This document shows positions 24,327 to 35,272 of a DNA stretch of 64,000 bases, piece by piece (the stretch's first letter is position 1; each line of letters opens with the position of its first letter). The notes below the pieces were generated by a model. That model ran no database searches and had not been told where the DNA came from. It saw only the letters and a program-made list of their open reading frames with translations. The position numbers and the translations under genes were made by a program. The DNA is from Macrocybe gigantea. Lineage: Eukaryota > Basidiomycota > Agaricomycetes > Agaricales > Callistosporiaceae. The stretch lies in the NCBI GenBank assembly GCA_011319805.1, contig SJRY01000050.1, positions 620,001 to 684,000 of the forward strand, written 5' to 3'.

Positions 24327-24805
24327 TGTCTTCGCTGTGCTGGCTGCTCTAGAAGACGTTGTGAATGGTCAGCGCGGGGCCCGGGCAGCCAGACGCCGGG
24401 ACGCAAACGATGCCGGTCATGGTCCGGAATATGAAATTCATGTGCAGAAATGGCGGGTCGCCAATTTTGCCCACGGCGCGATCGTGATCGCTTGTCAACG
24501 ATTCGGGGGGCCGCGGCCGGTGAGCTGTTCGTCACTGCGCACCGACAAGTCCGCCAACTGTCCTGTCGTTCGCAGCGTCAGTGTCACATGAACACTCTGC
24601 CGTTCGGTTCCTCATCTCTGCGAGTATTCTCCATCAGCGGCATTCGCATACATCTGGGGTAAAATTACCATTCATTCCCGTGCAAAGTCGGATGCATGTG
24701 CAACATCGTCTTCTCTTCTCTTGACGTGAACGGGATGGCGCTCTATGTGCGCCTCTTAAATAGAGATGCGTCCCACACTGGAATGTCCGACGCATTTCTT
24801 CCACT
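24327..24805. other. Divergent promoter region between hydrolase copy 2 and the S41 peptidase
   Basis: The two genes point away from each other. A TTAAATAG stretch at about 24756-24763 could be the TATA element of the peptidase, about 45 bp before its ATG. No gene is supported: frames reading through here are shadows of the hydrolase exon. Confidence 0.45.
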
Positions 24806-27785
24806 ATGCGCCTCGCAAGAAGCCTGCTGAACCTCCTCCTCATCGCCCCAGCACTGGTACAGGCAGCCCCTCCTGGCGATGCTTGTGCCAAGATTGCCGG
24901 GAAAGCATTCGTACCACCCGCCGACGCGCTGAGTTGCTTGAAGTCGTTTCCTTTCAACGAGACGCTCAGGCAAAATGTAGTGACCAATATGGCCCGCGTT
25001 TTTGATTTCTTCACGTTTGAGAACTATTACCTGCGATCTCCTCCTCCGTTTCAGGAATCTACTGTCAATATCCGCGCTACCTTGGCCAAAATCAATTCGA
25101 CCAGATACGCGGTTTGTTCTTCAATCTGCTAGTAAAACCCATCTGAACCACGCTTTTTTTACCTAGACGGATTATGATTTCAATAAAGACCTCTATGATT
25201 TCACAACACGACTGAACGACGGCCACACTCGTGAGTTTTCCTTTTCAAACCTTCCAAACATGTCCAATGAACGTCTGTCACAGGTTGGTTCCCGAACTGT
25301 TACACGTCTTTCCAGAACATCTTGCCTGCTCCAGTGGTCACTGTCGAAGAGAACGGTGTACAGGGCGTCTACGTGGCTTTTGATTCTGTCGAGTTTCTCT
25401 CTCTCCTCGGGCCGGAGTTCACTGGTTATTTCGACTCTATCGGGTTCGATTGGAAGCGTCTCGCTGGCGCCAAGGTTGTGCAAATCGAAGGCAGGGACCC
25501 ATACGATTACGTGGATCAGGTTGCGAGCACTGTATCTGGCAACTTTCTCGACCATGGTGTCCGCGTCAACTCCGTCTTCACCAGCTACCGCATCTCGGGC
25601 ACCACATTCTCCCAACGCGTTGGAGACCTAGCAGGTCCAACGGGTGTCGCCCAAACGTCACTCACCATGAAGGTGATCGTGGCAAACTCGACGAAAGTAG
25701 AAACAGTCAGGGTTCCGTATCTCGCAAGCTATATCGGCAACTTCTTCACGGATAAAGATTCATAGTGAGAACATCGAGGTTGATCTGGACCTTTCTGGGA
25801 TTAATGAGCATTAAGCTGGACCAACAATTGTGCCGCGAACGAGTTCACGAACGGAGTGGATTTGAAGGGACTGAGGACATCTGAGCTCCCGATTCGCCGT
25901 CCAAAGGCCGAAATCATCGACAAGTCACAGAGCAAGGCTATTGACTTGCCGACCCAATATCAACCGACTTTGCCTCCCACAGCTGGCAGCACGGGTGTCA
26001 TAAAGTCTTTCATACTTCCGGACAACAAGACAGGAGTCGTGAGTCGTCGTTCTCGTCAGCGCTATAGTAACATGCTGAGGTGATTATAGATGTTTGTTGG
26101 GTCATTTGGAGGAGATTTCTTTGGGTTCCAGAACGATGTTGTGGCGGCTATAAACGATTTCCAACAAGCAAAAGTGACGCAGCTGCTCATTGATTTGACC
26201 AACAACGGAGGTAAGCGATCGGAATGCATCATATTGACAGGTGATCGTCGAGCATCTTCCAGGTGGTTTTGTCTGCCTCGGTCAATTCTTGCACCAATAT
26301 CTTGCGGGGTCGATTATCGGCTATCCGTGAGTAGACTTGCAGCAATTCCGAACGACATTGATTCAATGTCGGATACACAGCGGCTTTGTGTCTACCAATC
26401 GCGCAAACCCTTTGGCTCAGAAAATTGTAGCCGCTGACATTGCCCTCGGTCTGGATGCGACTTTGACTTTCTACACGCCGGACAACTGTCAGTCTTCGTT
26501 TTCGGAGGAACATTTGGTTATCAGTTGACAGCTTTTTCATCACAGGGGCATTCTTGAACGGCACTCAGATGCCCAAGAACTTCAATTACATCGACCCTCC
26601 TTTGCCATTCACTGTCAACGGCCGTCGTGACCCGACGTCGCAACGTTTCCACGTAAGTCGCGTTCGGCATCGTCTGCTCCAACGTGTCAATCAGCCCTGA
26701 AGCCGAAAATGATGCAAAGGACACCTGTGAGACGGCGTTCATTCAACCCGTGCCCAGGACACCTCCATTTGATCTGAGGTACGTGTGAGCACGCGCCGCC
26801 TCATGTTCGGAGATGGGCTCACACGAGCGGACTGCAGTAAGGTCGCTATCGGTGGGTCGAATGTTCCTCGGAGAAGAAAGGTGTAACTCAGCGCGAGGCG
26901 GACCTGTGGTTTTAGTCTCCAATGGGGTCTGCGCTTCGACCTGTGCGATGTTCAGCACCCTGATGAACGAGCGGCACGGCACAAAGATTGCGGTGTTTGG
27001 CGGCAAGCCCGGGCTGAACATGGAGTTCAAAGGTCAGAGAACGGTTGATCAGATGATGAGATATCTCGGTTGAAAGACCATTGTAGGCATGGCCGGAAAC
27101 CAGGTATTGGAATGGGCAGACCTTGACACGGAGATAAAGACAGCAGGAGTTAAGAGTGTAAGTTTTGTTGAAGGCTTGCCACCCCAAGAGAACACCTTCT
27201 GACGGCTTGGTGGTTTGCAGGATCCGTTAGCTCCGCCCGATCTGTGAGCTTTAGACACTCTCAAGGCATGAACTCATGAATGACTTTCTTCAATATAGCC
27301 TCGTTTCTGGCAACTTCCGGTATGTGATCGATTGGAAGCGATAAAACGCGACGTCTGTGCATTGTTTTTTTTTTTTTTGCCTCCCTTTGTCCAGTCACAA
27401 TTGGAGAACAGGTGGGTGTTGGTTCGGCTATCACGTCACCTTTTTTTTTTTGGGCTGAGTCCCGGCCGTTTTTGCCGTGTAGCCTGGAGCTTCTTTGACG
27501 AAAACAAACCGATCGGTAATATTCGCGCCCGTCACTCTACGGACGAGTCTGATTGATTGTTGAACAACAGCATACCTCTCTGAGCTTCCCAAATGTGAGT
27601 TCTCGATGCTCGTTAGAGTAGTCATAACATGGACTGATGATTGGCCAAGTCCGGTTCCCTTACACCAGAGACACGTACAACAACCCCCAGAATCTTTGGG
27701 AATTCGCGTAAGCCTCTCTGCATGAGCTGTGTTTTGTTTCTCGGAAATCGTGACAAATTCGTGCAGCGCGCAGAAGCTCTTCTGA
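24806..27785 (+). CDS. Secreted peptidase family S41 (tail-specific protease-like)
   Basis: The ATG at 24806 opens a signal peptide (MRLARSLLNLLLIAPALVQA). About fifteen exons follow. Readable parts: KDLYDFTTRLNDGHT spliced to RWFPNCYTSFQNILPAP; a long beta-rich stretch to FTDKDS spliced to YWTNNCAANEF; FVGSFGGDFFGFQNDVV; LLIDLTNNGG spliced to GGFVCLGQFLHQYLAG; FDL spliced to SKVAIVSNGVCASTCAMFST; then HGTKIAVFGGKPG. The end joins AWSFFDENKPI, AYLSELPK, FRFPYTRDTYNNPQNLWEF and AAQKLF. SNGVCAST carries the family nucleophile Ser, with the Lys of the Ser-Lys dyad expected in GTK/GGK. LIDLTNNGGG is the family oxyanion-side motif. One junction (26650-26700, after QRFH) does not keep frame with the splice sites I see and may hide a one-base error. 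The protein is probably secreted. Substrate unknown. Confidence 0.85.
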
Positions 27786-28467
27786 GCCGCGTGTGGGGTG
27801 GTGCATGTATGTGTCGTGTATTTTGATGGCTGAGGTTTGCTCACACGCGACGTTTTGGTGTGAAATGGGCAGGTGAGTTCCGTAGCTCGCTTGAGGGAGA
27901 GTATGAACAGTGTAATGTTCGGTGTGACCTCTGTGATGCACATGACAAGCCTTGGTGTCGCTCTTTCTTTGGTTCCGCGCACCCTCTGCAGAACCTGGAC
28001 TGAGGCGAGAGCTCAGGTTCTGCACTGTCAGGTTAGCAACGGCAGAACGCTGTACTTTTTTCGGTGCTATGGACCGGGTAGATATGTTGCTTCGGCAACG
28101 AACCATCGATATGGTCAAGTTTGGGCGTGTGTCTTGAGGACACTTGCCTTGAGGACAATGGCTGCTGTGTTCTGACATTCAGTTGTGAGCTGCCTCGCTG
28201 TTGGCTGGCTATAGCCATGAATGTGGACGCTGTGGTATGAAAATAAGCACAACTGAAAGAGGGTGATCGGGATCGGGTAATAAAACTCCGCCAAAGTTAC
28301 CATATTGATCGATATTGACAACGACGTCGACCCTTGTACCTCGACTTGAACATGAGGCGGTCGGCGAAGCCAAGGCTAGAGTATAATAAAAGCAACCTAT
28401 GGGAAAAAATTATAAAGGCTGTAATTTAACTTTCTCCCCCCCTTGTCCTTTTGCTCGCCGACGAACG
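27786..28467. other. Intergenic region with a small hairpin
   Basis: No gene is supported; minus-strand frames here overlap the peptidase 3' exons and resemble nothing. An 11-bp inverted repeat (TGCAGAACCTG at 27987-27997 and its complement at 28014-28024) could fold in RNA. A TATAATAAAA site at 28381-28390 lies about 80 bp before the next gene and is a likely promoter element. Confidence 0.45.
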
Positions 28468-29490
28468 ATGATGCGTGTCGAGCTGGACGCCATCGAACCT
28501 CTGCAAATCCGACGCAGACATGTTCAGCCCGCGCTGGTCGACAAGACGAATCTGTCTGCGCGAGAGATGCCGTTCTCGCACGTCCGCGACGCTAAACCCA
28601 CGAGCGCAGAGATTGAACACAGCACGAGCGGTGGCCGGTCGCAAAACACGCGTGCGCGTCGCGGCGTGCGCCCGCTGCCGCCCATCCCTCAACAGCCACG
28701 GTCAGTGGCGGCAGCCCCTCCGTCGCTTCCCTGTTCGGCCGAGTCGTCGCCACGCAGCGTCCGTCCGCTCCCCACGCCGCCCTGCATCTATCTCTCCGAG
28801 TCGTCCACGGCATCGTCGTCATCGCTGCCATCCACGCCTTCATCCACCCAATCACATGACGACTCGATACAGTCGCACTCGTACGCAGAGGAGGAGCCGA
28901 CGCCCAAGCGGCCCACGCTGCCGCGCTTGGTGATGCCGATGTCCGCGTCGCCGTCGCCAGAGGGGAGCTCGCTCAAGCCGCCGGAGCGCGAGGACAGCAG
29001 CTCGCTGTGCCTGTCGCCATCGGTGTCGCCGCTATCTCCGCAACCGCTCACGCCGTCGACCGTGAAGCGGAAGCGGCTGTCAAAGCTCCGGCGACACCTC
29101 GGGGAACGCGTGCCGGACGAGACGGTTTATGGGCGGCCTGTGCTGAGCAAGAAGGAAGAGGTGCTCGAGCAGCTGCGCGCGTTTGGCGAGGACGGGGTGT
29201 ACTTGAGCGCCGCTATGACGGTCGCGAAGATCTTGGCGCTGGAATCGGATGAGAATTGCAGTGATAGCGGATGCAGCGCCGGTGGATCTGAGGAGCTGGA
29301 CGATGAGCGGGAGTGGATGGTGTGCGCGGAGAAAGTGGATGAGGATTATTCGTGGGTGCTCTCGAACGGTCTGACCTATCGTGCGGTGTCTGCCCGACAG
29401 CACGACCGTAAATGGGTCTGGGAGAAAAACGGGCGGCGCTGGGACGAGCCTGACTACGATACTGTCATTCAGAAACTGCGGACGTTGTAG
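28468..29490 (+). CDS. Conserved basidiomycete protein of unknown function
   Basis: Single exon from the ATG at 28468 (second of two adjacent reading choices; an in-frame ATG at 28399 lies upstream in AT-rich leader and is less likely), 340 residues. The first two thirds are low-complexity Ser/Pro/Arg (PLPPIP, PRSVRPLPTPP, SSTASSSSLPS). The last third looks folded: KRLSKLRRHLGERVPDETVYG, EEVLEQLRAFGEDG, a Ser/Asp/Glu stretch, then WVLSNGLTYRAVSA and KWVWEKNGRRWDEPDYDTVI. I recall similar RRHLGERVP proteins in mushroom genomes, all unnamed. No signal peptide or membrane span. High GC. Function cannot be given. Confidence 0.7.
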   Translation: MMRVELDAIEPLQIRRRHVQPALVDKTNLSAREMPFSHVRDAKPTSAEIEHSTSGGRSQNTRARRGVRPLPPIPQQPRSVAAAPPSLPCSAESSPRSVRPLPTPPCIYLSESSTASSSSLPSTPSSTQSHDDSIQSHSYAEEEPTPKRPTLPRLVMPMSASPSPEGSSLKPPEREDSSSLCLSPSVSPLSPQPLTPSTVKRKRLSKLRRHLGERVPDETVYGRPVLSKKEEVLEQLRAFGEDGVYLSAAMTVAKILALESDENCSDSGCSAGGSEELDDEREWMVCAEKVDEDYSWVLSNGLTYRAVSARQHDRKWVWEKNGRRWDEPDYDTVIQKLRTL

Positions 29491-29515
29491 CGTGTCTGTA
29501 GAGAAAAAAAGAAAG

Positions 29516-29520
29516 AAAAA
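29516..29520 (-). terminator. RNA polymerase III terminator of tRNA-iMet
   Basis: On the minus strand a run of five T follows the tRNA 3' end by three bases, with a second, seven-T run shortly after (29504-29510). This is a normal Pol III stop. Confidence 0.75.
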
Positions 29521-29523
29521 TAA

Positions 29524-29595
29524 TAGCAGCAACTTGTTTCGATCAAGTGACCTCGGGGTTATGGGCCCCGCGCGCTTCCACTGCGCCATGCTGCT
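29524..29595 (-). tRNA. Initiator tRNA-Met (CAT)
   Basis: The 72-nt minus-strand sequence folds as a tRNA. The acceptor stem AGCAGCA pairs with TGCTGCT, followed by discriminator A. The anticodon arm CGGGG-CCCATAA-CCCCG carries anticodon CAT with C before it (C33). The T arm ACTTG...CAAGT has loop ATCGAAA instead of the usual TTC, a mark of eukaryotic initiator tRNAs. The A1-T72 end pair and the G-C run in the anticodon stem fit the same class. Internal promoters are present: A box TGGCGCAGTGG and B box GATCGAAAC. There is no intron. It lies between the orphan gene and SET1, transcribed against both. Confidence 0.95.
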
Positions 29596-29716
29596 TGCTT
29601 TACCAAATTTGTATATTATTACACGAACATTTCCCAGACCCGCTCCTCCCATCAACAACCCCTCGTCCCCGTACTCCTCGTCCTCCTCGTCTCTTTCCTC
29701 CTCCTCCTCGGCACAA

Positions 29717-32700
29717 ATGTCGGGAAAGGCTCCCCCGCGCGGCCCACGCGCCCTGCGAGCCTCTTTCCCTCAACCATCCCAGCTCCAGCCGGGCCCTTCT
29801 TCTACTCCCTATCCTCCACCACCCCAGCAGCCTCGCGCTGCTGCCGCCGCCGTCGCCGCTCCCAGAGTAGGTGCCGCGCCCCCCACCGGCCCTCGCAGCC
29901 TCGGAAATGGCAGACTACCGCCTTCTGGCCCAAAATCACTCCTCAACAGCTTCGCTGGCCCCGGCGTCTCTACGCCGAGTCCTGCTACAGCATCTCACCC
30001 TCTACCGAATAATCGCACCTCAGTGTCGATCAAAGGCAAAAGCCCAGAGGTTCCGTCCGTCGCACGACCTGCGTCTACGACCGTGGGTTCCCTGTTTTTT
30101 CCCCCCCATCAAAGAGGATGCACTGATTCTGTTCTGTTTGCAGTCATGGTCATCATCGTCGTCCCAGCCAAATGGAATCCATCCACATGTGAACGGAGTC
30201 GCTAGCAGTAGCAGTAGCAGCAGTACCGTCCTTAATTCCACGCCAGCACCAGTAACGACGAGTATCCCGAACACCAGCGATCAAGGTGGCAGCAGAGCCG
30301 CAATATCCATATCCATTTCCCCTACAAAAACGACCGTCCTTCCACGAGAAAGGCCATCCGTCTTCCAGTCTCTCGACAGTCGTCCGAATTCTCCTTCAGT
30401 CAGCGCGTCCAGGGATCCCCGTCTTCCGCCGCCACCGCCACCACCACCACCAAAAGACAATCCTCCTCCGCCACCCTCGTCACCGCCGCGGTTACCACCC
30501 CACCGCCTCCATCTCAGCCTCCACCACCTATTCCCCCGCTTCCAGCAGACAAGCCGTCCTCCGTGCCTCCTCTGCTACCGCCTGAACCTGCAGAAACGAC
30601 GCATCCAGAGCCCGTCCCACCGACATCTGATCCACCTCAACCACCACCTCCTCCCCCTTCATCACCACCTCCTCGACCTCCTTCACCACCGTCATCGTTA
30701 CCACCGCCATTGCCGCCACCCCAGGCTACAGCTTTGGCGCCTCCCGTTCCCCCACCCTCAGCGCCTCCCAGTTCAGTGCCGCCATTGCCACCAACAGAAC
30801 ATCCACGAGACCTAGTCATCGAAAGCCCGCCACAACAGCCTTCGTCATCGAATCCGCAACAAGCATCCTCTCTAGCTTCAGTCGCAGCACCTCCCTCGCT
30901 ACCCGCTCCTCCACCTCGCCCGTCTTCGCCATCACCACCACCGGCGCAGCCCTCGCCAAAACCTCAAACAGCTCCGCGACTTCCAGACTGGCCCCCTCTT
31001 CCTGATGCGTACCCGCCCTCGCTCCGAAACTACAAAGTCATCTTTGACCCCGCCACCGACTCGTCCTCGTCCTGGACCTCGCCTCTGTCAACCGTCCCGC
31101 AAGGCCACTACGCCAACATCGCGACCATCACCGCAGGCTCAAGCCGCACGCCGTCGTACTACCGCGCCCTAATCGAAGTCGTGCGCAACAGCTCCTATGC
31201 GCAGGAGAGGATCAAGGGAAAGGGCAAGGGAAAGGAAATGTTGCTGAGGTATGAAGGAGAGGTCGCGGGAAAGGGCGTCGTACAGCGCGAGAATGCCGAG
31301 ATGGAAATCGCAGAGGACGAGATCGTCGTGAGGATCCGAGGAAGGCCGTCAACTTTAAGAAATTGCCGTCCTTGCGGCCTCTGCCTGCAAAGCTGCTGTT
31401 TCAGGAAACGGTATACGAGGTCGGCGTCGCTCCGTCATGCTTTGGCTATCTTTCTGACTAGAAATCCTGCAGTACGACTCCAACTCCGTCGGACCCCCGC
31501 CTGCGACATGCGTCCTCGTTACCAACATCTCTCCGCTCACACCCAACCCGCAGATCCGGCTGCACTTTACCATGCATGGCGCAATCCATTCCTTCGAACC
31601 ACAAATCGACAAAGAGAACGGCGCCGCGCTCGGTATCGTGTTCATACGCTACGGCACCCATGAAGAGGCGAAAAAGTGCGTCGAGAAGGAGAACGGCCGG
31701 CGTGTCAAGTTTGGCGCGATCGCGGGCGTAGGCAAAGGTGATGGCGAGGAGCTCAGAGTCGTTCTTGATGGTGAGGGCTTGAAGCTCAAGGCTGTGCTGA
31801 AGGAGCTCGAGGAGAGGAAGCGCAGGGAGAAGGAGGAGAGGAAGAAGAGGGAGAGGGGGATGTACCGCCTGTTCAGAGTGTGCATTCTGTAAACGGTAGC
31901 GCCGCGACTGCCACGCCGCAGACGCCGATGGGACAGACGCCGAATCACGCATGGGGCAAACATCCGAACCAGGCCCAAGCTGTGTCGTCCCAGCAGACTC
32001 CTTCCTCCTCGCAGCAACAGCAACATCAAGACCTACGGCCCGCACCCGCAGATGCTGAAAACAACCAGCGCGCGCACCCGTCCTTGCCGTCCAAGCCGAC
32101 GCTGGCAACCACGACCGCCGGGGACGCTGCGATGCTGCAGAAGAAGAAACGTGCGCCGCCGCCCCCGGGGCTCCTCAAGGCGCGTGCGGAAGTAACCGTT
32201 GGTAGCCAGCTATCGACGCGCCTTGGGGAGGGCAGAGACCGCGAGAGAGAGGGCTCGAGCCTTTCCACGCCATCCCATCATGACTATGGCGGGAGCAGCG
32301 TCAGAGGCCGCCCCGGCTCGTCCTCGGAGCACTACAAGTATCGGCCCAGGCTAGCGTCGGATCGGTACCAGGCCTCGCCGATGGACAACCGATTTTATCA
32401 CCCCTCGCCTATGATTGTGTCGCGCTCGCCGTCCCCGTCAAGCAGGTACGCGTCCGGATCAAGGGACAGAGAGAGGGACAGGGGTCGGAGCAGAGAAAAG
32501 CAAGGATGAGCTGGAGCGCGAACACGAGCTGGTTGTGGACGAGCTGGCAAAGAACGGGATGGACCACGTCAAGCTGTCGAGGCTCCCCAGGTCCGTGCGG
32601 GAGGACGAGGTCAGAGCATTCTTTGAGGGTTTCAAAGTCGACAAGGTAAGCAGGTCTTTTCGCTTATGGGACAGACGTCTAGGGTTCTCAGAGACGTTGT

Positions 32701-34589
32701 GCAGATCCTCAAAGACCATATCGGCTGGTATGTCACGTTCACGACTAACGACAGCGCGCGTCGCGCGACGACTGTTCTCTCGGGGCGCAACATCGAGCAC
32801 CAGCCCGTCACGCTCAGCGTGCACGCCGCGCCGGCGCCCTCGTCGCGCGCGTTGAAGAAAAAGACGCGCTGGGAGGCGGGCGAGCTCGTCGAGCAGGCAC
32901 AGCAGACGATCGTCAGGGAGCTGCGCGCGTTCCTTGAAAAGGACATCCGCGAGCGCGTGCTCGGCGCCGAGCTACGCACGTTCATCTCGGCGATGAAGAG
33001 CAGAACGGGCGTAGCTGCCGGCGTGGACATGGACGCGGCGATGGAAGTTAGCAAACCGGCCGTCGAGAAGCGCAGCCTGAAGGGTTTATCGTTCAAGAAG
33101 GAGAGGAAGCGGGTCGTAAAGGAGGTTGTCGAGGTCGTGCAGGTGAAGGCTGATGTTGAGGCAGAGAGGAGGAACTGCAAGAAGGGCTGGAGGAGATGGT
33201 GGAAGAAGATCTTGACGAGAGACCGAAAAAGAAGCGAAGGCAGGAAGTCGTGAAGAAGGTCAGCAGGCGGGTCGTGGAGGAAGAGGAGATCGAATCTGAA
33301 GAGGACGAGATCGAAGAGCATGCTCATGCTGAAGACGTGATGAAGAAGCGCGCTGCCTCGGTGGAACGCGAGCTCGACCTGGAGCCCGCGAAGAAGAAGC
33401 AAAAGGTCGAGATCAACGGCAAGATCAAGGTCAAGGCGAAGAAGGTCACGACGAAGAAGCAGGGCAAAAAGGTCGTCGAAGACGTCACCTTTGTCGACGA
33501 GCTTGCTTTCGATGTGCCTGCTGTCGCCCAGGTACGCGTTACGCCCGATCTGGAGGAAGCAGCGGACAAGCATCCTGTTCGTGTTGTAACGCCTCCGCCG
33601 ACCCCGCCCCCAGACCCCATGAGCCAGGGGTTATGCGAGGACGACGAGGACCTGTACTACCTCAAGCTCGCTCTGTCCGGCTACGAGCCTTCTTCTGCGG
33701 AACCGGAAGAGTCTTCGCCGCCCGAACCCCCCACGCCTGGATCTCCGACATTCCGCAAGCTCGTCACCGGCTCCGCTCGCACGGAAGGCTACTACAAGAT
33801 CTCACACGCAGAAAAGGCGGCGTACGTTGCTCAGTATCAGTCACGCGCGACGAACGTGCCCACCGCGCCTACGGTCGAGGAGGCCCAGCCACAACAGCAC
33901 ATCACATCGTCTCGCTCCAACCGCGCCAATGCGCGACGCCGTGCTCAGGGTCTGGAGGAGATGAACCAGGTGCAGCGCGCGGTGGCTCTTTCCAAGGGCG
34001 AGACGGCGACGAGCGAGCTCACGTTCAAGTTCAACCAGCTGCAAACACGCAAGAAGCATCTCCGATTTGCGCGCTCGCCCATCCACGACTGGGGCCTGTA
34101 CGCCATGGAGAAGATTTCGCGCGGCGAGATGGTCATCGAGTACGTCGGCGAGATCATTCGAGCACAGGTTGCGGATAAGCGCGAGAAGGCATATGAGAGG
34201 CAGGGCATTGGGAGCAGCTATCTTTTCAGAATCGACGAGGATCTTGTTGTGGACGCGACGAAGAAAGGAAATCTTGGGTGCGCTCCTTTCTGCCGACCCA
34301 TCACAACTGATCTGCTTACCGTTACATCATGCAGCCGACTTATCAACCACTCCTGTGACCCCAACTGCACCGCCAAGATCATCACGATCAATGGCGAGAA
34401 GAAAATCGTCATATACGCGAAACAGGATATTGAACTTGGAGACGAAATTACTTACGGTTCGTTTTCTCGAGCTTGCTGTTGCACGCGGCATCGAGCTGAC
34501 GAGAGGCTGCAGATTATCATTTCCCCTTTGAACAGGACAAGATTCCATGTCTGTGCGGGTCTGCAAAATGTCGTGGTTATCTCAACTAG
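29717..34589 (+). CDS. SET1: Histone H3K4 methyltransferase SET1 (COMPASS catalytic subunit)
   Basis: The ATG at 29717 begins MSGKAPPRGPRALR. Introns seen: 30083-30143, 31430-31472, 32646-32704, 34278-34334, 34457-34512. Order: long Pro/Ser-rich N-terminus; NYKVIFDPATDSS; an RRM-like domain (CVLVTNISPLTPNPQ ... LGIVFIRYGTHEEAKK); a second RRM-like block (VKLSRLPRSVREDEV, ILKDHIGWYVTF); a Lys/Glu-rich coil; N-SET with LYYLKLALSGYE; SET domain (HLRFARSPIHDWGLYAMEKI, MVIEYVGEIIR, GNLG spliced to RLINHSCDPNCTAK, DEITY spliced to DYHFPFE) and post-SET cysteines PCLCGSAKCRGYLN. The enzyme mono- to tri-methylates histone H3 Lys4 at active promoters. NHSCDPNC and the post-SET Cys triplet are intact. 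Frame breaks lie near 30440-30560, 31328-31334, 31855-31862, 32495-32498 (probable extra A) and 33165-33175, all outside the SET domain. Confidence 0.92.
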
Positions 34590-35272
34590 AACCCCTTATA
34601 ATCAACGCCTACATCAGTCACAAGTATTATCTGAGCATTCGTCTCCACGCCTTTCTCTGTGTTTAACGTGCTGTTTTATACCCTTTGACTTGCTACCAAC
34701 CCTCATCTCATGTTCTCCTGCAATTTTGCGCATTTTCTGTATTTTTTATTTGTTTTTTTTTTTTTTGTGCCACACAAGTTCAGAATTAAACCAGCCCAAT
34801 CCATGTTGTGTCGATCGCAACCTCGAGTGTTTGTCTCGCAGGGGGGCAACGAGTCTTCCACCCAAGAACTCACAGGCAGCGTGGCAGTTTTACAATCAAA
34901 GATGCGACCAAGATTATGGTAGACGACGGCTCCATGTTGATGTCCTCACGATAGATCGGGGATCTATCTCTTTGGGGTTGATTTGATTTGCTTTGCCCGG
35001 TCAATGCTAGGCAAGACAGTTTGTGCCCATCTCGACACCCACTTGGCACCCACTGGTCAGGTTGTGAGATACATGTAGTGTCTGCAAAGGAAGCGTGCGT
35101 TGACTGAACGAAAAGACTTCGCGGCCCCCAAGCAATTGCCAAAAATATGTTTAAGAGACAGTATTACAAGACGCTGAGGGGTATATTCACTCATTTGCTC
35201 AAAAATTAGTCCAACTCAAGTGCAATCGATTATGAGACCTATGCAAGACCGGTCGGATTCTCGAGAAAACCT
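34590..35272. other. Convergent intergenic region, no gene
   Basis: This is the 3' flank of SET1 (+) and of P450-1 (-). It contains a T12 tract (34753-34765) and AT-rich sequence suited to polyadenylation. Open frames extending over it are read-through of SET1 in intronic or out-of-frame sequence. Confidence 0.55.

Noticed and set aside
27987..28024. 11-bp inverted repeat downstream of the S41 peptidase
   Set aside because: It is short enough to occur by chance and has no duplication or element ends around it; kept only as a note in the intergenic entry.
27431..28178. Long minus-strand frames over the 3' end of the S41 peptidase
   Set aside because: They lie opposite spliced exons of the peptidase and resemble no protein; treated as shadows.
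29381..29716. Open frame running from inside the orphan gene across the tRNA into SET1
   Set aside because: It crosses a clear tRNA and its start lies out of frame in the orphan gene; the SET1 ATG at 29717 has a good context and begins family-like sequence.
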